Shown here: positions 18,463 through 28,292 of the stretch, piece after piece
How positions within the stretch are numbered: position 1 is the first letter of the stretch
How the letters are laid out: every line of letters begins with the position of its first letter
Assembly (NCBI GenBank): GCA_945273835.1
Contig: CALYPL010000004.1
Span: 1-64,000, forward strand
Length of the DNA stretch: 64,000 bases
From: an uncultured Dysgonomonas sp.
GTDB taxonomy: Bacteria; Bacteroidota; Bacteroidia; Bacteroidales; Dysgonomonadaceae
Reading direction: 5' to 3'
Notes under the pieces: model-generated
What the model saw: only the letters and a program-made list of their open reading frames with translations
What the model was told of the DNA's origin: nothing
The model's database searches: none
Position numbers and translations under genes: made by a program

Positions 18463-20469
18463 TTATTTTTCTTTATATTGTGATGATATTGATTTGTTTG
18501 AGGCTAACGTTTCATTTGTAGAACTGTCATTCAGTTCTGCATTCATTGAGTTATCAATATTTTTTTGAGGTAGATAAATTAACAACCTTTGACCGACTTT
18601 AGCTATTCCGGATGATAATTTATTCCATGTCATTATATCTTTTCTCGACACATTATAGTGTTTTGCTATCTGAGGGATAGTTTCACCAATACGTACTTTA
18701 TGATATATTATCTGATTCTCACTAATTTCATTGTGATCATTTTTCTGACTGATATTGACAGCAATCATTTTGGATAATGGAGATATATGTTCTTTCTCAA
18801 CTTGAGTCTTATAATCATTCCACTGAGCGAGCAAAGAACTATCATCCGTCGTAATTGTTAAAACCATAGGTTGAGGGTATTCAATTTTTTGCTCTATTTC
18901 AACCATTTCGGTTTTTACAATCTTTATTTTTTTACCCGCTACAATGTTATCCCCTTTTAAGTTGTTCCATTTTTTTAGCTGTGAAACCTGGACACCATTA
19001 ATGTCGGCGATTTTAGCTAACCTATCTCCTTTTTTAATTGTATAATAAGTTGTTATAGTATGAGGTTTTGAAACTTTTATTGTCTTGGTAAGTACGGATT
19101 TAGCGTTATCAGGCTGTGCAGAAATAATAATATTTTCTTTAACATCAGCTTCACTTGTATTTGTCTGAGCAAGCTCTTTTTCAGGTTGTTTAGTTATTGT
19201 TTTAGAAGATACTATTATTTTTTTACCGACACTTAACATTGATTTAGAGCCTAAACCGTTCCATCGTTGTAATTGAGCTACGGTAACCCCATACTTATTT
19301 GCTATACTACCTAATGACTCGCCTCTTTTTACTCTATGAATACGTTGAAGTTTTTCAGAGCCTGGTCCAACAACATCTAAGCCTGCTACTTTGCGATGAG
19401 TCAGCAATTCTTGCATGCGATGTGCATAGATTGTATCATTATTATCTATAAACGAAGTTATTTTATCAATAGGTAAATTCAACGCATATTCTTTGTATGT
19501 TCCGGGTATTATATCGTTCTTAAATTGGGGATTATAGGTACGAATATCTTCAATCGGAATATTAAGAACTTCAGCAACCTGTTGCAGATGCAGATTTTTG
19601 TTAATCATTACACTATCCATAGCCGGTGGATAATTACAAACCGCAGGACATATATTATGATCTTTGTAATAGTTCATAATGTATGTGGCAGCAATAAATG
19701 CTGGTACATATCCACGAGTTTCACGAGGAAGATATGGGTATATAGCCCAATAGTCGGTTTGTCCGCCACTACGTCTAATAGCTTTATTTACATTTCCGGG
19801 ACCGCAGTTATATGCGGCAATTACTAAATTCCAATCACCGTATATACTATACATATCTTTTAAATATCTTACTGCGGCTTCTGTCGATTTCAGAGGATCA
19901 CGACGATCATCGACAAGGCTATTTATCTCAAGGTTATATAATTTACCTGTCCCTGCCATAAACTGCCATAAACCTGTTGCTCCCACTCTTGAACGTGCTA
20001 TAGGGTTTAATGCAGATTCTATTACCGGCAAGTATTTAAGTTCAAGTGGAAGTCCTTCTTTGTCAAGTACATTCTCAAACATTGGGAAATAATAAGCACC
20101 TTGTCCAAGCATATAGCTGACCAATTGCTTACGCTTACCTGCATACATTTCAATATATTGTTTAACCACGGGATTGAACACCAATTCCATGCGTGTTGGT
20201 AATGCATATAGCCGATTAATGTATGCTGAGTCTTGTAGGGTAACCACATCGTCATTCTGAACTGAACAGTTAGAAGGATAACGCAAATCTTTCCCCCATT
20301 GTGATAGCAACTTATCATAATTCTGTTCCATATCAACAGGGTACACAATATGGTTGTCAGTTATTGTGTCTTTGGGTGATAATGGAACATTTTGCGCAAC
20401 AACATAGTTTCCTAATGTTGTGTAAAGAAAAATTTGTATCAGTGTAAATATTTTTTTCATCTTCATCAT
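18463..20469 (-). CDS. MltD-like lytic transglycosylase with three LysM domains
   Basis: The enzyme cleaves the glycan strands of peptidoglycan, forming 1,6-anhydro-muramic ends. The 668-aa protein has an N-terminal hydrophobic signal (KIFTLIQIFLYTTLGNYVVA) and an SLT domain at about 130-290. The catalytic Glu151 lies in YLPVIESALNP, with GATGLWQFM and AYNCGPGNVNKAI following. Three LysM peptidoglycan-binding modules lie near 378-425 (HRVKRGESLGSIANKYGV), 475-520 (YYTIKKGDRLAKIADINGV) and 592-637 (YHKVRIGETIPQIAKHYNV). It is the last gene of parA-parB-DUF5683-mltD, 13 bases after DUF5683, and probably acts in the periplasm or at the outer membrane. Confidence 0.92.
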   Translation of the reverse strand: MMKMKKIFTLIQIFLYTTLGNYVVAQNVPLSPKDTITDNHIVYPVDMEQNYDKLLSQWGKDLRYPSNCSVQNDDVVTLQDSAYINRLYALPTRMELVFNPVVKQYIEMYAGKRKQLVSYMLGQGAYYFPMFENVLDKEGLPLELKYLPVIESALNPIARSRVGATGLWQFMAGTGKLYNLEINSLVDDRRDPLKSTEAAVRYLKDMYSIYGDWNLVIAAYNCGPGNVNKAIRRSGGQTDYWAIYPYLPRETRGYVPAFIAATYIMNYYKDHNICPAVCNYPPAMDSVMINKNLHLQQVAEVLNIPIEDIRTYNPQFKNDIIPGTYKEYALNLPIDKITSFIDNNDTIYAHRMQELLTHRKVAGLDVVGPGSEKLQRIHRVKRGESLGSIANKYGVTVAQLQRWNGLGSKSMLSVGKKIIVSSKTITKQPEKELAQTNTSEADVKENIIISAQPDNAKSVLTKTIKVSKPHTITTYYTIKKGDRLAKIADINGVQVSQLKKWNNLKGDNIVAGKKIKIVKTEMVEIEQKIEYPQPMVLTITTDDSSLLAQWNDYKTQVEKEHISPLSKMIAVNISQKNDHNEISENQIIYHKVRIGETIPQIAKHYNVSRKDIMTWNKLSSGIAKVGQRLLIYLPQKNIDNSMNAELNDSSTNETLASNKSISSQYKEK

Positions 20470-20482
20470 CTTCTTCTTTTGC

Positions 20483-21187
20483 TTAAAATGTAATATTACA
20501 TTGCAATCCTATTGAATATTTAGAAAATGCTGACGGTCCGGAAATAACGGGCATCAAATTCATAGACAAGTCGGGTGAAATGTCAAAATGATATAGTTGA
20601 GCGTCAACATAAGCATCTATCATACATAAGGCATATAATCCTACACCTACAATTATAGCTAAGTCACGATTTTGCCTAAAAGTATCTTTTTGACGTTTTA
20701 GTCGTGACTCAAGTTGCTTTTTTTTTGCTTCGTCATGCATTATTTCGTAATAGCTGTAAGGCGTAAATCTTGTCCAGCTATCACCTGTATCGAGAACTAA
20801 TTCTTTATAGGCTTTTGAATAATCTTTATAATAGCGTCCATTCCAAGATATACCGTACACTACTCCGAAAAATCCTCCGTAAACAATAGGTAATTTCCAA
20901 TATTTACGGTTATAAGCCTGCCCTAATCCCGGAAAAATAGCAGAATAGATAAGTGCTCTTTTGGGTTGAGGATTAAAATCCTTTTTGGTGTTGATTATTA
21001 TTGAGTCTTTACCTAATGCTATTTGAGCCTTTGTATGAGTGATACTTAGTGTATCTTTCGGATTAAGCACGGAAAGGCTTTCATTTCTGTTTTTTTCTAC
21101 ATGCAAGATATCTTGCTCCTGAGCATTGACTAAAGATAGAATACTCGTTAATAACAGAGATAAACATATTAATATACCTTTCTTCAT
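20483..21187 (-). CDS. DUF5683 family protein
   Basis: The ORF track starts at a GTG (21202). The ATG at 21187 (MKKGILICLSLLLTSILSLV) gives a normal signal peptide ending VNAQ and a 234-aa protein, and is preferred. The conserved core is PKRALIYSAIFPGLGQAYNR followed by KYWKLPIVYGGFFGVVYG. These are two probable membrane-embedded hairpins at about residues 80-125. A further hydrophobic segment (LAIIVGVGLYALCMIDAYVDAQL) follows near 185. This is the Bacteroidetes DUF5683 family, of unknown function. Its constant company with parAB and a lytic transglycosylase suggests a role in envelope or division coordination, but that is inference. Confidence 0.85.
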   Translation of the reverse strand: MKKGILICLSLLLTSILSLVNAQEQDILHVEKNRNESLSVLNPKDTLSITHTKAQIALGKDSIIINTKKDFNPQPKRALIYSAIFPGLGQAYNRKYWKLPIVYGGFFGVVYGISWNGRYYKDYSKAYKELVLDTGDSWTRFTPYSYYEIMHDEAKKKQLESRLKRQKDTFRQNRDLAIIVGVGLYALCMIDAYVDAQLYHFDISPDLSMNLMPVISGPSAFSKYSIGLQCNITF

Positions 21188-21219
21188 AGTCCGGTATTTC
21201 ACGGAATCGTTTTTATTAT

Positions 21220-22128
21220 TTATTTTTTTACTTGATCGAACAACGCGATGATGCGCTCCAATTCATCTTCAGTTTTGAACGGGATTGTAATTTTCCCCTT
21301 ACCTAATTCATTACAAGTAAGTTGCACGTTGGTCTGAAAATATTTTGACAAATGTTTTTTGAGCAAATCAAATTCTTCAGGGGTTGCTTTTTTCAGTCCT
21401 GTCTTTTTGACTCTCTCAACAACACGTTCTTCAGTTACAATATCTTCAAGTTTTTCGCCTTTACTAATAGCCCTTACGTATTCTTCGACTTTGCGTACCG
21501 ATAGTCCTTCTGCCATAATCAACTCATAAAGCTCAAGTTGAGAACTAGCATCTTCGAGTGTAAGCAAGGTTCTTGCATGCGCCATATCAATCCTCTTGTC
21601 ACGGATACTCATCTGAATTTCAGCGGGTAACTTGAGTAAGCGCAAATAATTGGCTATTGTGGTTCTTTTTTTACCTACCCTTTCACTTAATTGTTCTTGT
21701 GTAAGTTTATAAGATTCAATCAGGTTTTGATAAGCAAGTGCAATTTCAATAGAATTGAGGTCTTCACGCTGGATATTTTCTACCAGAGCCATTTCCATCA
21801 CATTTTCATCACTGGCAGTCCGAACATATGCGGGTACTGTTATTAAGCCGGCTTTAAGTGATGCACGATAGCGGCGTTCTCCTGCTATTATCTGATATGA
21901 ATCTTTATCAATTTCCCGTAAAGTAATGGGCTGAATGACGCCTATTTGCTTTATAGATGCCGCCAATTCCTCTAATGCTTCTTCGTCAAATAATTGTCGA
22001 GGTTGATCAGGGTTAACTTTTATTTTGGACAGTTCTATTTCGTTGATAGAGGATGAGCCGTCTGTCTTTACTTCGTCTATCGCAATCAAGGCATCAAGTC
22101 CTCTTCCTAACACGGGTTTCTTAGTCAT
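21220..22128 (-). CDS. parB: Chromosome partitioning protein ParB
   Basis: ParB is a CTP-dependent clamp that loads at parS sites and spreads, working with ParA to segregate the replication-origin region. The 302-aa protein has the N-terminal ParB/Sulfiredoxin fold with the CTP-binding motif GERRYRASLKAG (about 78-90). It also has a helix-turn-helix DNA-binding region (LTQEQLSERVGKKRTTIANYLRLL, about 137-160) and a C-terminal dimerisation segment (about 245-300). It lies 32 bases after parA on the same strand. The start MTKKPVLGRGLDALI is the standard family start. Confidence 0.96.
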   Translation of the reverse strand: MTKKPVLGRGLDALIAIDEVKTDGSSSINEIELSKIKVNPDQPRQLFDEEALEELAASIKQIGVIQPITLREIDKDSYQIIAGERRYRASLKAGLITVPAYVRTASDENVMEMALVENIQREDLNSIEIALAYQNLIESYKLTQEQLSERVGKKRTTIANYLRLLKLPAEIQMSIRDKRIDMAHARTLLTLEDASSQLELYELIMAEGLSVRKVEEYVRAISKGEKLEDIVTEERVVERVKKTGLKKATPEEFDLLKKHLSKYFQTNVQLTCNELGKGKITIPFKTEDELERIIALFDQVKK

Positions 22129-22160
22129 GTTAATTATTTATTGTTTCAAACTGAACAAAG

Positions 22161-22925
22161 TTAAGAATTTTTCTCAATAAGCTCTTTAGCTAATTGCATA
22201 TGATTTACAGCTCCTCGTGAAGCCACATCGTAAACAAGTACCGGCTGAGCATAGCTCTGAGACTCGCTAAGTTTTATATTACGCTGAATAACAGTAGAAA
22301 AGACAAGATCTTGAAAATGGCTTTTCACTTCTTCATATATGTTGTTTGCCAAACGCAGACGAGCATCATACATTGTTAACAGAAAACCTTCAATTTCAAG
22401 TTCAGGATTGAGTTTCGATTTAATGATGCGTATTGTATTAAGCAATTTACTGATACCTTCTAATGCGAAATATTCGCATTGTACGGGTATGATGATCGAA
22501 TCGGCTGCTGTAAGCGCATTTACGGTTATCAACCCAAGTGATGGTGAACAGTCTATGAGTATGTAATCGTATGTATCTTTAAGCGGACGTAATACGTTTG
22601 CAAGCATCTTTTCTCGATTGTCTATATTTAACATCTCGAGTTCTGCACCTACCAAATTTATATGTGAAGGGATTACATCAAGCCGTTCAAATTCAGTCTT
22701 TACGATAGCATCTTTTGCATTTGCGGATCCGATCAGACATTCATAAATTGTTTTGTCAACTTTTTTAACATCTACTCCCAAGCCAGATGATGCATTAGCC
22801 TGTGGGTCAGCATCGACGACTAATACTGTTTTTTCGAGCGCAGCGAGTGAAGCCGCAAGGTTAATTGTGGTAGTTGTTTTCCCAACTCCACCTTTTTGGT
22901 TTGCTAAGGCTATAATTTTACCCAT
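22161..22925 (-). CDS. parA: Chromosome partitioning ATPase ParA/Soj
   Basis: ParA is the nucleoid-associated ATPase that drives ParB-parS complexes apart. The 254-aa protein has the deviant Walker A motif KGGVGKTTTT at residues 11-20, with the signature Lys of the MinD/ParA group. DADPQANASSGLG (about 40-52) and the Walker B-like YILIDCSPSLGLITVN also fit. It is the first gene of parA-parB-DUF5683-mltD. The 170 bases upstream are A/T-rich and show no exact promoter consensus. Confidence 0.96.
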   Translation of the reverse strand: MGKIIALANQKGGVGKTTTTINLAASLAALEKTVLVVDADPQANASSGLGVDVKKVDKTIYECLIGSANAKDAIVKTEFERLDVIPSHINLVGAELEMLNIDNREKMLANVLRPLKDTYDYILIDCSPSLGLITVNALTAADSIIIPVQCEYFALEGISKLLNTIRIIKSKLNPELEIEGFLLTMYDARLRLANNIYEEVKSHFQDLVFSTVIQRNIKLSESQSYAQPVLVYDVASRGAVNHMQLAKELIEKNS

Positions 22926-23095
22926 AAACTCTATTATATATAATTTTGCTCACAAATTAAAGCATAAAAAACAGGATTTAATTTTAAAAATTGCAAAACA
23001 TTGTGCTTATTGTTGAAAAGTTTGTTTTTTTGTTAAAAACTTGTTTGAATCCAAATCCAGACAAGAATACAAACAATTAATTAACAAGAAATTAA

Positions 23096-24250
23096 TTAGC
23101 ACCTGATTGTTTTATCAATTGTATCAATCCAACGATGATAATCGAAACGTTCCACTGCTTCCCTTAAGTGAGAGCTGTACTTCACCGAAAGCATTTTATT
23201 GTCCAGTACCTGTTTCATACCTTCATATACTCCTTTACTGCTATTATCGACCAAGATTCCATATTTACCATCAACTAAGACATCAGCCGGTCCTCCACAA
23301 TTAGTCGAAATAACTGGGGTGTTTAAAATCATGGCTTCAAGTATCGTCAACGAGAAACTTTCGCGCTCAGAAACACATAAAGCCCAATTACATTGCAGCA
23401 AATAAGGATACGGATTGTCAATGCTCCCGATCAGCGTTATGTAATTTATCAAGTTTCTTGACGAAACAATTGATTTCATTTTATCGGAGTTCATCCCCTC
23501 TCCTATCAGGTATATATGAAAGTTATAACCATCGGCTGCAAGTCGTTCAGTTGCGTTAATTAAACGATCGATTCTTTTTTCCGGCGAATTTCGAGTGACG
23601 AGAACAAAATTTATTACGGACTGATCAATCGGCGGTATATCGGCTTGAGCTTTTAAAATAATAGGTTCTGTATCAATTGCATTATACAATACGCGAATGT
23701 CTTGTCCGTTTTGTTGTCCTGAATGCAAAACTTCAAGGTATGATTTTCGGCATGCTTCGGATACACAAAAGACTGTATCATACCTATCATAAGATTTCTG
23801 CGAAACTTTTAATTGCTTTTTTTTAAGCCAGACAGCTACCCTTTCTCGAAAAGAATTTATTTTATAAGTTCTTTTATAGAGCATATTATGTACCCACAAT
23901 ATTTTTTGAATTGGCATTACACTGAATAAACGTGCATAGATACATTCTTTGAAACAGATGACACAATCATAATCTTTTGCTTTTATTTTTTTGAGAGACT
24001 GATATATGCCTGGAAAAAAAATCAATACATTTTCTTCTAATTTTTGACTGAAAGAACTCTGTTTTTCTGAAAACAAGTAATTGACTTTGATTGATGAATG
24101 CAAATTCGTCAATAAGACGTTTTGGCTAGACTGATAAGGCAGAAGAAGCGTTACTTCACATTTCAAAGCCCAATGATTAAGAAGTTCAACCAATAGCTTT
24201 TCTGTGCCTCCTAATACCAACCCATCGTTAAAAACCAAGATACGCTTCAT
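23096..24250 (-). CDS. Glycosyltransferase family 4 protein
   Basis: The 384-aa protein has the two-domain GT-B layout. The N-terminal domain starts with RILVFNDGLVLGGTEKLLVE, the glycine-rich acceptor loop of GT4 enzymes. The C-terminal nucleotide-sugar domain has NFVLVTRNSPEKRIDRLI and the E-x7-E motif in SERESFSLTILEAMILNTPV, then NCGGPADVLVDGKYGILV. It transfers a sugar from an activated donor to an envelope or surface glycan; neither donor nor acceptor can be told. There is no signal peptide, so it acts on the cytoplasmic side. It is the last gene of glgB-manA-hemH-GT, 20 bases after hemH. Confidence 0.9.
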   Translation of the reverse strand: MKRILVFNDGLVLGGTEKLLVELLNHWALKCEVTLLLPYQSSQNVLLTNLHSSIKVNYLFSEKQSSFSQKLEENVLIFFPGIYQSLKKIKAKDYDCVICFKECIYARLFSVMPIQKILWVHNMLYKRTYKINSFRERVAVWLKKKQLKVSQKSYDRYDTVFCVSEACRKSYLEVLHSGQQNGQDIRVLYNAIDTEPIILKAQADIPPIDQSVINFVLVTRNSPEKRIDRLINATERLAADGYNFHIYLIGEGMNSDKMKSIVSSRNLINYITLIGSIDNPYPYLLQCNWALCVSERESFSLTILEAMILNTPVISTNCGGPADVLVDGKYGILVDNSSKGVYEGMKQVLDNKMLSVKYSSHLREAVERFDYHRWIDTIDKTIRC

Positions 24251-24270
24251 TCAAGTATTTTTGTCGTAAA

Positions 24271-25230
24271 TCAGTTTATAATATCAAGAATAGCATCTAC
24301 CCAATAATCTTCGCTATTGAGACAAGGTACAAATCTAAAATCTTTACCTCCGTATTGCATGAATGTTTCACGTGCCTGCAAATGTATATCAAAAAGGGAC
24401 TCAAGATTATCACATGCAAAACCTGCCGTTAAGACGACCACACTTTGCACATTTTCTTTAGCCATGGTTTTCAGTGTATCAAGAACATCGGGACCAATCC
24501 ATTTTTTGCCTATCGCCGATGAATAAACAACCCTGTATTTATTGGTGGGTATATTTAATTCTTTGGCTACCAATCGTGAAGTTTCTTTTAATTGATAGAT
24601 ATAATCAAACTCACGCCCTTTTCGCCACCCTTCGTCCACATGACTCAAAGGAAGACTGTGAAAACTAAACAACAGCCTGTCGAATGGTTCGCTTATAAAA
24701 GGTTTCAAACTCTCTGCTATCGCCTTAATATAAGCAGGATGGTTGAAGTAAGGTTCGATAATCTTAAGTCTGAAAGGATAAGGTTTGCTATAAAAACATC
24801 GCCCGATTTCGTCTACAACTGTTTTGTACGAAGATTCTGCGTATTGAGGGAATAAAGGCAATACGACTACTTCATGGAGCTGAACTCCTCTAGAGCATAA
24901 TCTATCAAGTGCTTCACTTATGGATGGTTGTAGATAACGCATCCCTATTTCAACCGGCATAGAACTCTTTTCTTCAAGTTTTTGACGCAATTGTTCCATA
25001 TTGTACATCAGAGGCGATTGCTGATGTTCATTATCCCAAATTAATGAATAGTGTTTTGCAGAGGCGAATTGTCTGAATGGCCCTATTATACCTTTTACCA
25101 ATATAGGGCGAAACCAATCAGGCACAGTCATAACCTTTGGATCGGATAGCATTGCCTCAATAAACTCCCTCACGTCCTTTGGTTTTGCCGATTTGGGACT
25201 TCCTGTATTTACGAGCAGTATACCTTTCAT
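24271..25230 (-). CDS. hemH: Ferrochelatase
   Basis: HemH inserts Fe2+ into protoporphyrin IX (or coproporphyrin III in some bacteria), the final or penultimate step of heme synthesis. The 319-aa protein has MKGILLVNTGSPKS at the start and LFSFHSLPLSH around residue 190, where the His is the metal-binding residue. VVLTAGFACDNLESLFDI near 275 carries the second active-site region with Glu. No other heme genes are in the window. It is sandwiched in a sugar-metabolism transcript (15 bases after manA), which gives no functional hint. Confidence 0.93.
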   Translation of the reverse strand: MKGILLVNTGSPKSAKPKDVREFIEAMLSDPKVMTVPDWFRPILVKGIIGPFRQFASAKHYSLIWDNEHQQSPLMYNMEQLRQKLEEKSSMPVEIGMRYLQPSISEALDRLCSRGVQLHEVVVLPLFPQYAESSYKTVVDEIGRCFYSKPYPFRLKIIEPYFNHPAYIKAIAESLKPFISEPFDRLLFSFHSLPLSHVDEGWRKGREFDYIYQLKETSRLVAKELNIPTNKYRVVYSSAIGKKWIGPDVLDTLKTMAKENVQSVVVLTAGFACDNLESLFDIHLQARETFMQYGGKDFRFVPCLNSEDYWVDAILDIIN

Positions 25231-25245
25231 CTTCGGTGTATAAAA

Positions 25246-26226
25246 TTATACAAATGTTTCGAGTAGGAGCACATTAGGTTGTGGCAATATTTCTAACGAT
25301 TGAGTATCAGCGGGAACAAGCACTGTTTCTCCTTGTTTTAGGGTAATATTATTCCCTTTATTATCCTTCAAATCACAGCCTCCCCCCATACATATATATA
25401 TAATAAACGAGCCGGTGGCTGAACAGTCCCTAGTAAATGGTTTATCCAAATCAAGTAAGTCAGTAGTAAAATATTTACATGACTCAAGTTGTACTAAATT
25501 ATTTTTGCTCGCCTCGTATTGTGTTTTATAATTATCGTAAATCTTATAATCAATTGCATCTTTTGCCAGCTCGGTATGCAATTCACGTGTATTTCCGTTA
25601 GCATCTTTACGATTGTAGTCGTAGATGCGATAGGTTATATCAGATGTTTGCTGAATTTCAGCAACAAATGTCCCTGCTCCGATAGCGTGTACCCTACCTG
25701 CAGGCAAGAAAAAAACATCGCCTTTTTTTACGTCATGTTTAGCTAACGCATCTGTAAAGGTATGATCTATTACACTTTTCTCATATAAATCGGGTGTCAT
25801 CTGTTTTGAAAATCCCGAGTACAGAAATGCACCCTGACGAGCATTTATTACATACCACATTTCAGTTTTACCGAACGAATTATGGCGCTTTTTCGCAAGT
25901 TCATCATTTGGATGCACCTGTATAGATAAGTTTTGGCGTGCATCTATGAATTTAATCAGCAACGGAAATTTTGTACCAAACTTTTCATAAACGTCTTTTC
26001 CAACTAATTGATCTTTATATTCGCTAATCAGCTTATCAAGGGATGTACCCTTAAGTTCGCCATTCGATACAACAGAAATATTATTTTCTACCCCTGACAC
26101 TTCCCAACTTTCTCCTATTCCATCTTGTATGGGAGTGATGTTTTTGAATTTACAAATTTCGTCACCTCCCCAAATAATAGATTTCAGCAGAGGTTCAAAT
26201 TTTAATGGATAAAGTTTCATTTTCAT
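25246..26226 (-). CDS. manA: Mannose-6-phosphate isomerase, type I
   Basis: The enzyme interconverts fructose 6-phosphate and mannose 6-phosphate with a bound zinc. The 326-aa cupin protein shows KFPLLIKFIDARQNLSIQVHPND (zinc ligands Gln and His) and GKTEMWYVINA (Glu ligand). A later VHAIGAGTFVAEIQQTSDITYR carries the fourth ligand (His) and the active-site Arg. The length matches the short Bacillus-like form. The first two Met codons (MKMKLYPLKF) leave the start uncertain by two residues. It starts five bases after glgB. It links glycolysis to mannose- or GDP-sugar-based glycans. Confidence 0.93.
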   Translation of the reverse strand: MKMKLYPLKFEPLLKSIIWGGDEICKFKNITPIQDGIGESWEVSGVENNISVVSNGELKGTSLDKLISEYKDQLVGKDVYEKFGTKFPLLIKFIDARQNLSIQVHPNDELAKKRHNSFGKTEMWYVINARQGAFLYSGFSKQMTPDLYEKSVIDHTFTDALAKHDVKKGDVFFLPAGRVHAIGAGTFVAEIQQTSDITYRIYDYNRKDANGNTRELHTELAKDAIDYKIYDNYKTQYEASKNNLVQLESCKYFTTDLLDLDKPFTRDCSATGSFIIYICMGGGCDLKDNKGNNITLKQGETVLVPADTQSLEILPQPNVLLLETFV

Positions 26227-26231
26227 CTTTT

Positions 26232-28238
26232 TTAATCTGTTTTTCTGAGTACAAATGCTGTACGTGCCGGTATATAAATCTTAAGCCAACCTTTTTTATT
26301 TTTCTTATATAAATCATCAGGTTGTGTAAAATGTTCAACAGATTCATCAACAATACCATGCCCACCATAACATGGGGCGTCGGTATTGAGAATGATGGTG
26401 TATTTACCTTCAGGAGCCAATAATCCGTAATCGACAAACGATTTAATCGGATTGAAATTGAACACAAACATCAAATCGTCCCGCATAAAAGCTATTATCT
26501 GATCTTCTTCTTTGTCCCAAATGTTAACAAGTACTGTTTTCTCGAATTTTGAGACCTGTTTTATAGTTGAGAGCATGGCTTTATCAAAATCACCGAGATA
26601 TTGGTAACGGAGATTGCAATCATCCACTAAATGCCACTGTCTACGAGCGTATTTATATGACCACCTATTACCTTCACGCGGAAAATCAATCCATTCAGGA
26701 TGTCCGAATTCGTTACCCATAAAATTAAGATAACCACCATTGATAGTGGATACTGTTATCAGCCTGATCATTTTGTGAAGCGCCAACCCTCTTTCTACCA
26801 AAGACGATGTTCCGTACAATTTAGACATATACCAATACATATCAGCATCAACAAGCCTAAATATAATGGTTTTATCACCTACAAGCGCCTGATCGTGGCT
26901 TTCGGTATACGAAATTGTTTTTTCGTCCGCACGGCGGTTAGTCATTTCCCAGAAAATATTACCGGGTTTCCAATCTTCGTCTTTTTTCTCCTTAATCGTT
27001 TTAATCCAATAATCAGGTATATTCATCGCCATGCGATAATCAAATCCTAACCCGCCTTCGGATGTTTTAACAGCTAAACCGGGCATACCGCTCACTTCTT
27101 CGGCAATGGTAATAGCATTAGGATTTACCTGATGAATCAATTTATTTGCTAACGTCAGATAGGTTAACGCATCTACGTCCTGATTATCATCATAGTAATC
27201 CTGATAGCCGGTAAACGTTTCATCTAAACCATGATTCAAATACAGCATAGATGTAACCCCATCGAAGCGAAAACCATCAAATTGATACACTTCGAGCCAG
27301 TATTTACAATTAGACAATAAGAAGTGTAATACTCCGTCTTTGCCATAATCAAAACATAATGAATCCCACTTCGGGTGTTCACGGCGATTGTCATTGTGAA
27401 AATACTGATCGTATGATCCGTCAAACCGTGCTAATCCTTCCACCTCGTTTTTTACAGCATGCGAATGGACTAAATCCATTATAACAGCTATGCCCAGACC
27501 ATGCGCTTCGTCCACCAATTGTTTCAATTCATCAGGTGTGCCAAAGCGGGATGAGGGAGCAAAGAAGTTTGAGACGTGATAACCGAACGAACCGTAGTAT
27601 GGATGTTCTTGTATAGCCATGATTTGTATGGCATTGTATCCGGCTTCTTTGATACGAGGCAAAATATTTCGTCTGAATTCATCGTATGTCCCGACTTTTT
27701 CCTCTTCGGTAGCCATACCGATATGGCATTCGTATATGAAAAGGGGATCAACATCGGGTTTGAATTTTTTATTTTTAAATATATATGGTTCATCAGGTTC
27801 CCAAACCTGTGCGCTGAATATACATGTCTTTACATCCTGAACCACACGTGTAGCCCAAGCCGGTATGCGTTCCCCCTCACCTCCATTCCAACAAATAATG
27901 AATTTATAGAGATCACCATGCTTTAATGTTTCTAAGGGAAATTTAAGTTCCCAATTACCGTTTTCGATGCGTTTCAGTTTATACGCTTCATCTTTTTGCC
28001 AATTATTAAATGTACCTGTCAAGTAAATATCCGTGGCGTTAGGAGCCCACTCCCTAAGCACCCAACAATCGGTCGTTTTATGCAAACCGAAGTAAAGGTA
28101 ACCCGAAGCATAATCGCTCAGTTGTATTTTTCCGTTATCAGTAATTACGCTCTCTTTTTCACATATAGTTTTATAACGATTCTCGATAATTTTCGCAAAG
28201 GGCTTTAGCCAGAGATCATTTTTTATCAACTTGAGCAT
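26232..28238 (-). CDS. glgB: 1,4-alpha-glucan branching enzyme
   Basis: GlgB cuts alpha-1,4 chains and rejoins them as alpha-1,6 branches in glycogen. The 668-aa protein has an N-terminal CBM48-like domain (about 35-130; YLTGTFNNWQKDEAYKLKRI). The GH13 barrel follows with VIMDLVHSH, the nucleophile Asp in FDGFRFDGVTSMLY, the acid Glu in ITIAEEVSGMPG and the transition-state Asp in SYTESHDQALVG. An all-beta C-domain completes it. The length and motif spellings match the eukaryote-like GlgB found in Bacteroidetes. It is the first gene of its operon; a near-consensus AATATTTG lies just before the ATG. Confidence 0.95.
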   Translation of the reverse strand: MLKLIKNDLWLKPFAKIIENRYKTICEKESVITDNGKIQLSDYASGYLYFGLHKTTDCWVLREWAPNATDIYLTGTFNNWQKDEAYKLKRIENGNWELKFPLETLKHGDLYKFIICWNGGEGERIPAWATRVVQDVKTCIFSAQVWEPDEPYIFKNKKFKPDVDPLFIYECHIGMATEEEKVGTYDEFRRNILPRIKEAGYNAIQIMAIQEHPYYGSFGYHVSNFFAPSSRFGTPDELKQLVDEAHGLGIAVIMDLVHSHAVKNEVEGLARFDGSYDQYFHNDNRREHPKWDSLCFDYGKDGVLHFLLSNCKYWLEVYQFDGFRFDGVTSMLYLNHGLDETFTGYQDYYDDNQDVDALTYLTLANKLIHQVNPNAITIAEEVSGMPGLAVKTSEGGLGFDYRMAMNIPDYWIKTIKEKKDEDWKPGNIFWEMTNRRADEKTISYTESHDQALVGDKTIIFRLVDADMYWYMSKLYGTSSLVERGLALHKMIRLITVSTINGGYLNFMGNEFGHPEWIDFPREGNRWSYKYARRQWHLVDDCNLRYQYLGDFDKAMLSTIKQVSKFEKTVLVNIWDKEEDQIIAFMRDDLMFVFNFNPIKSFVDYGLLAPEGKYTIILNTDAPCYGGHGIVDESVEHFTQPDDLYKKNKKGWLKIYIPARTAFVLRKTD

Positions 28239-28292
28239 AGCACAAATATTCAGCGTATTCTTAAGGGTTCAATTTATCCGTCTAATAAAAGT

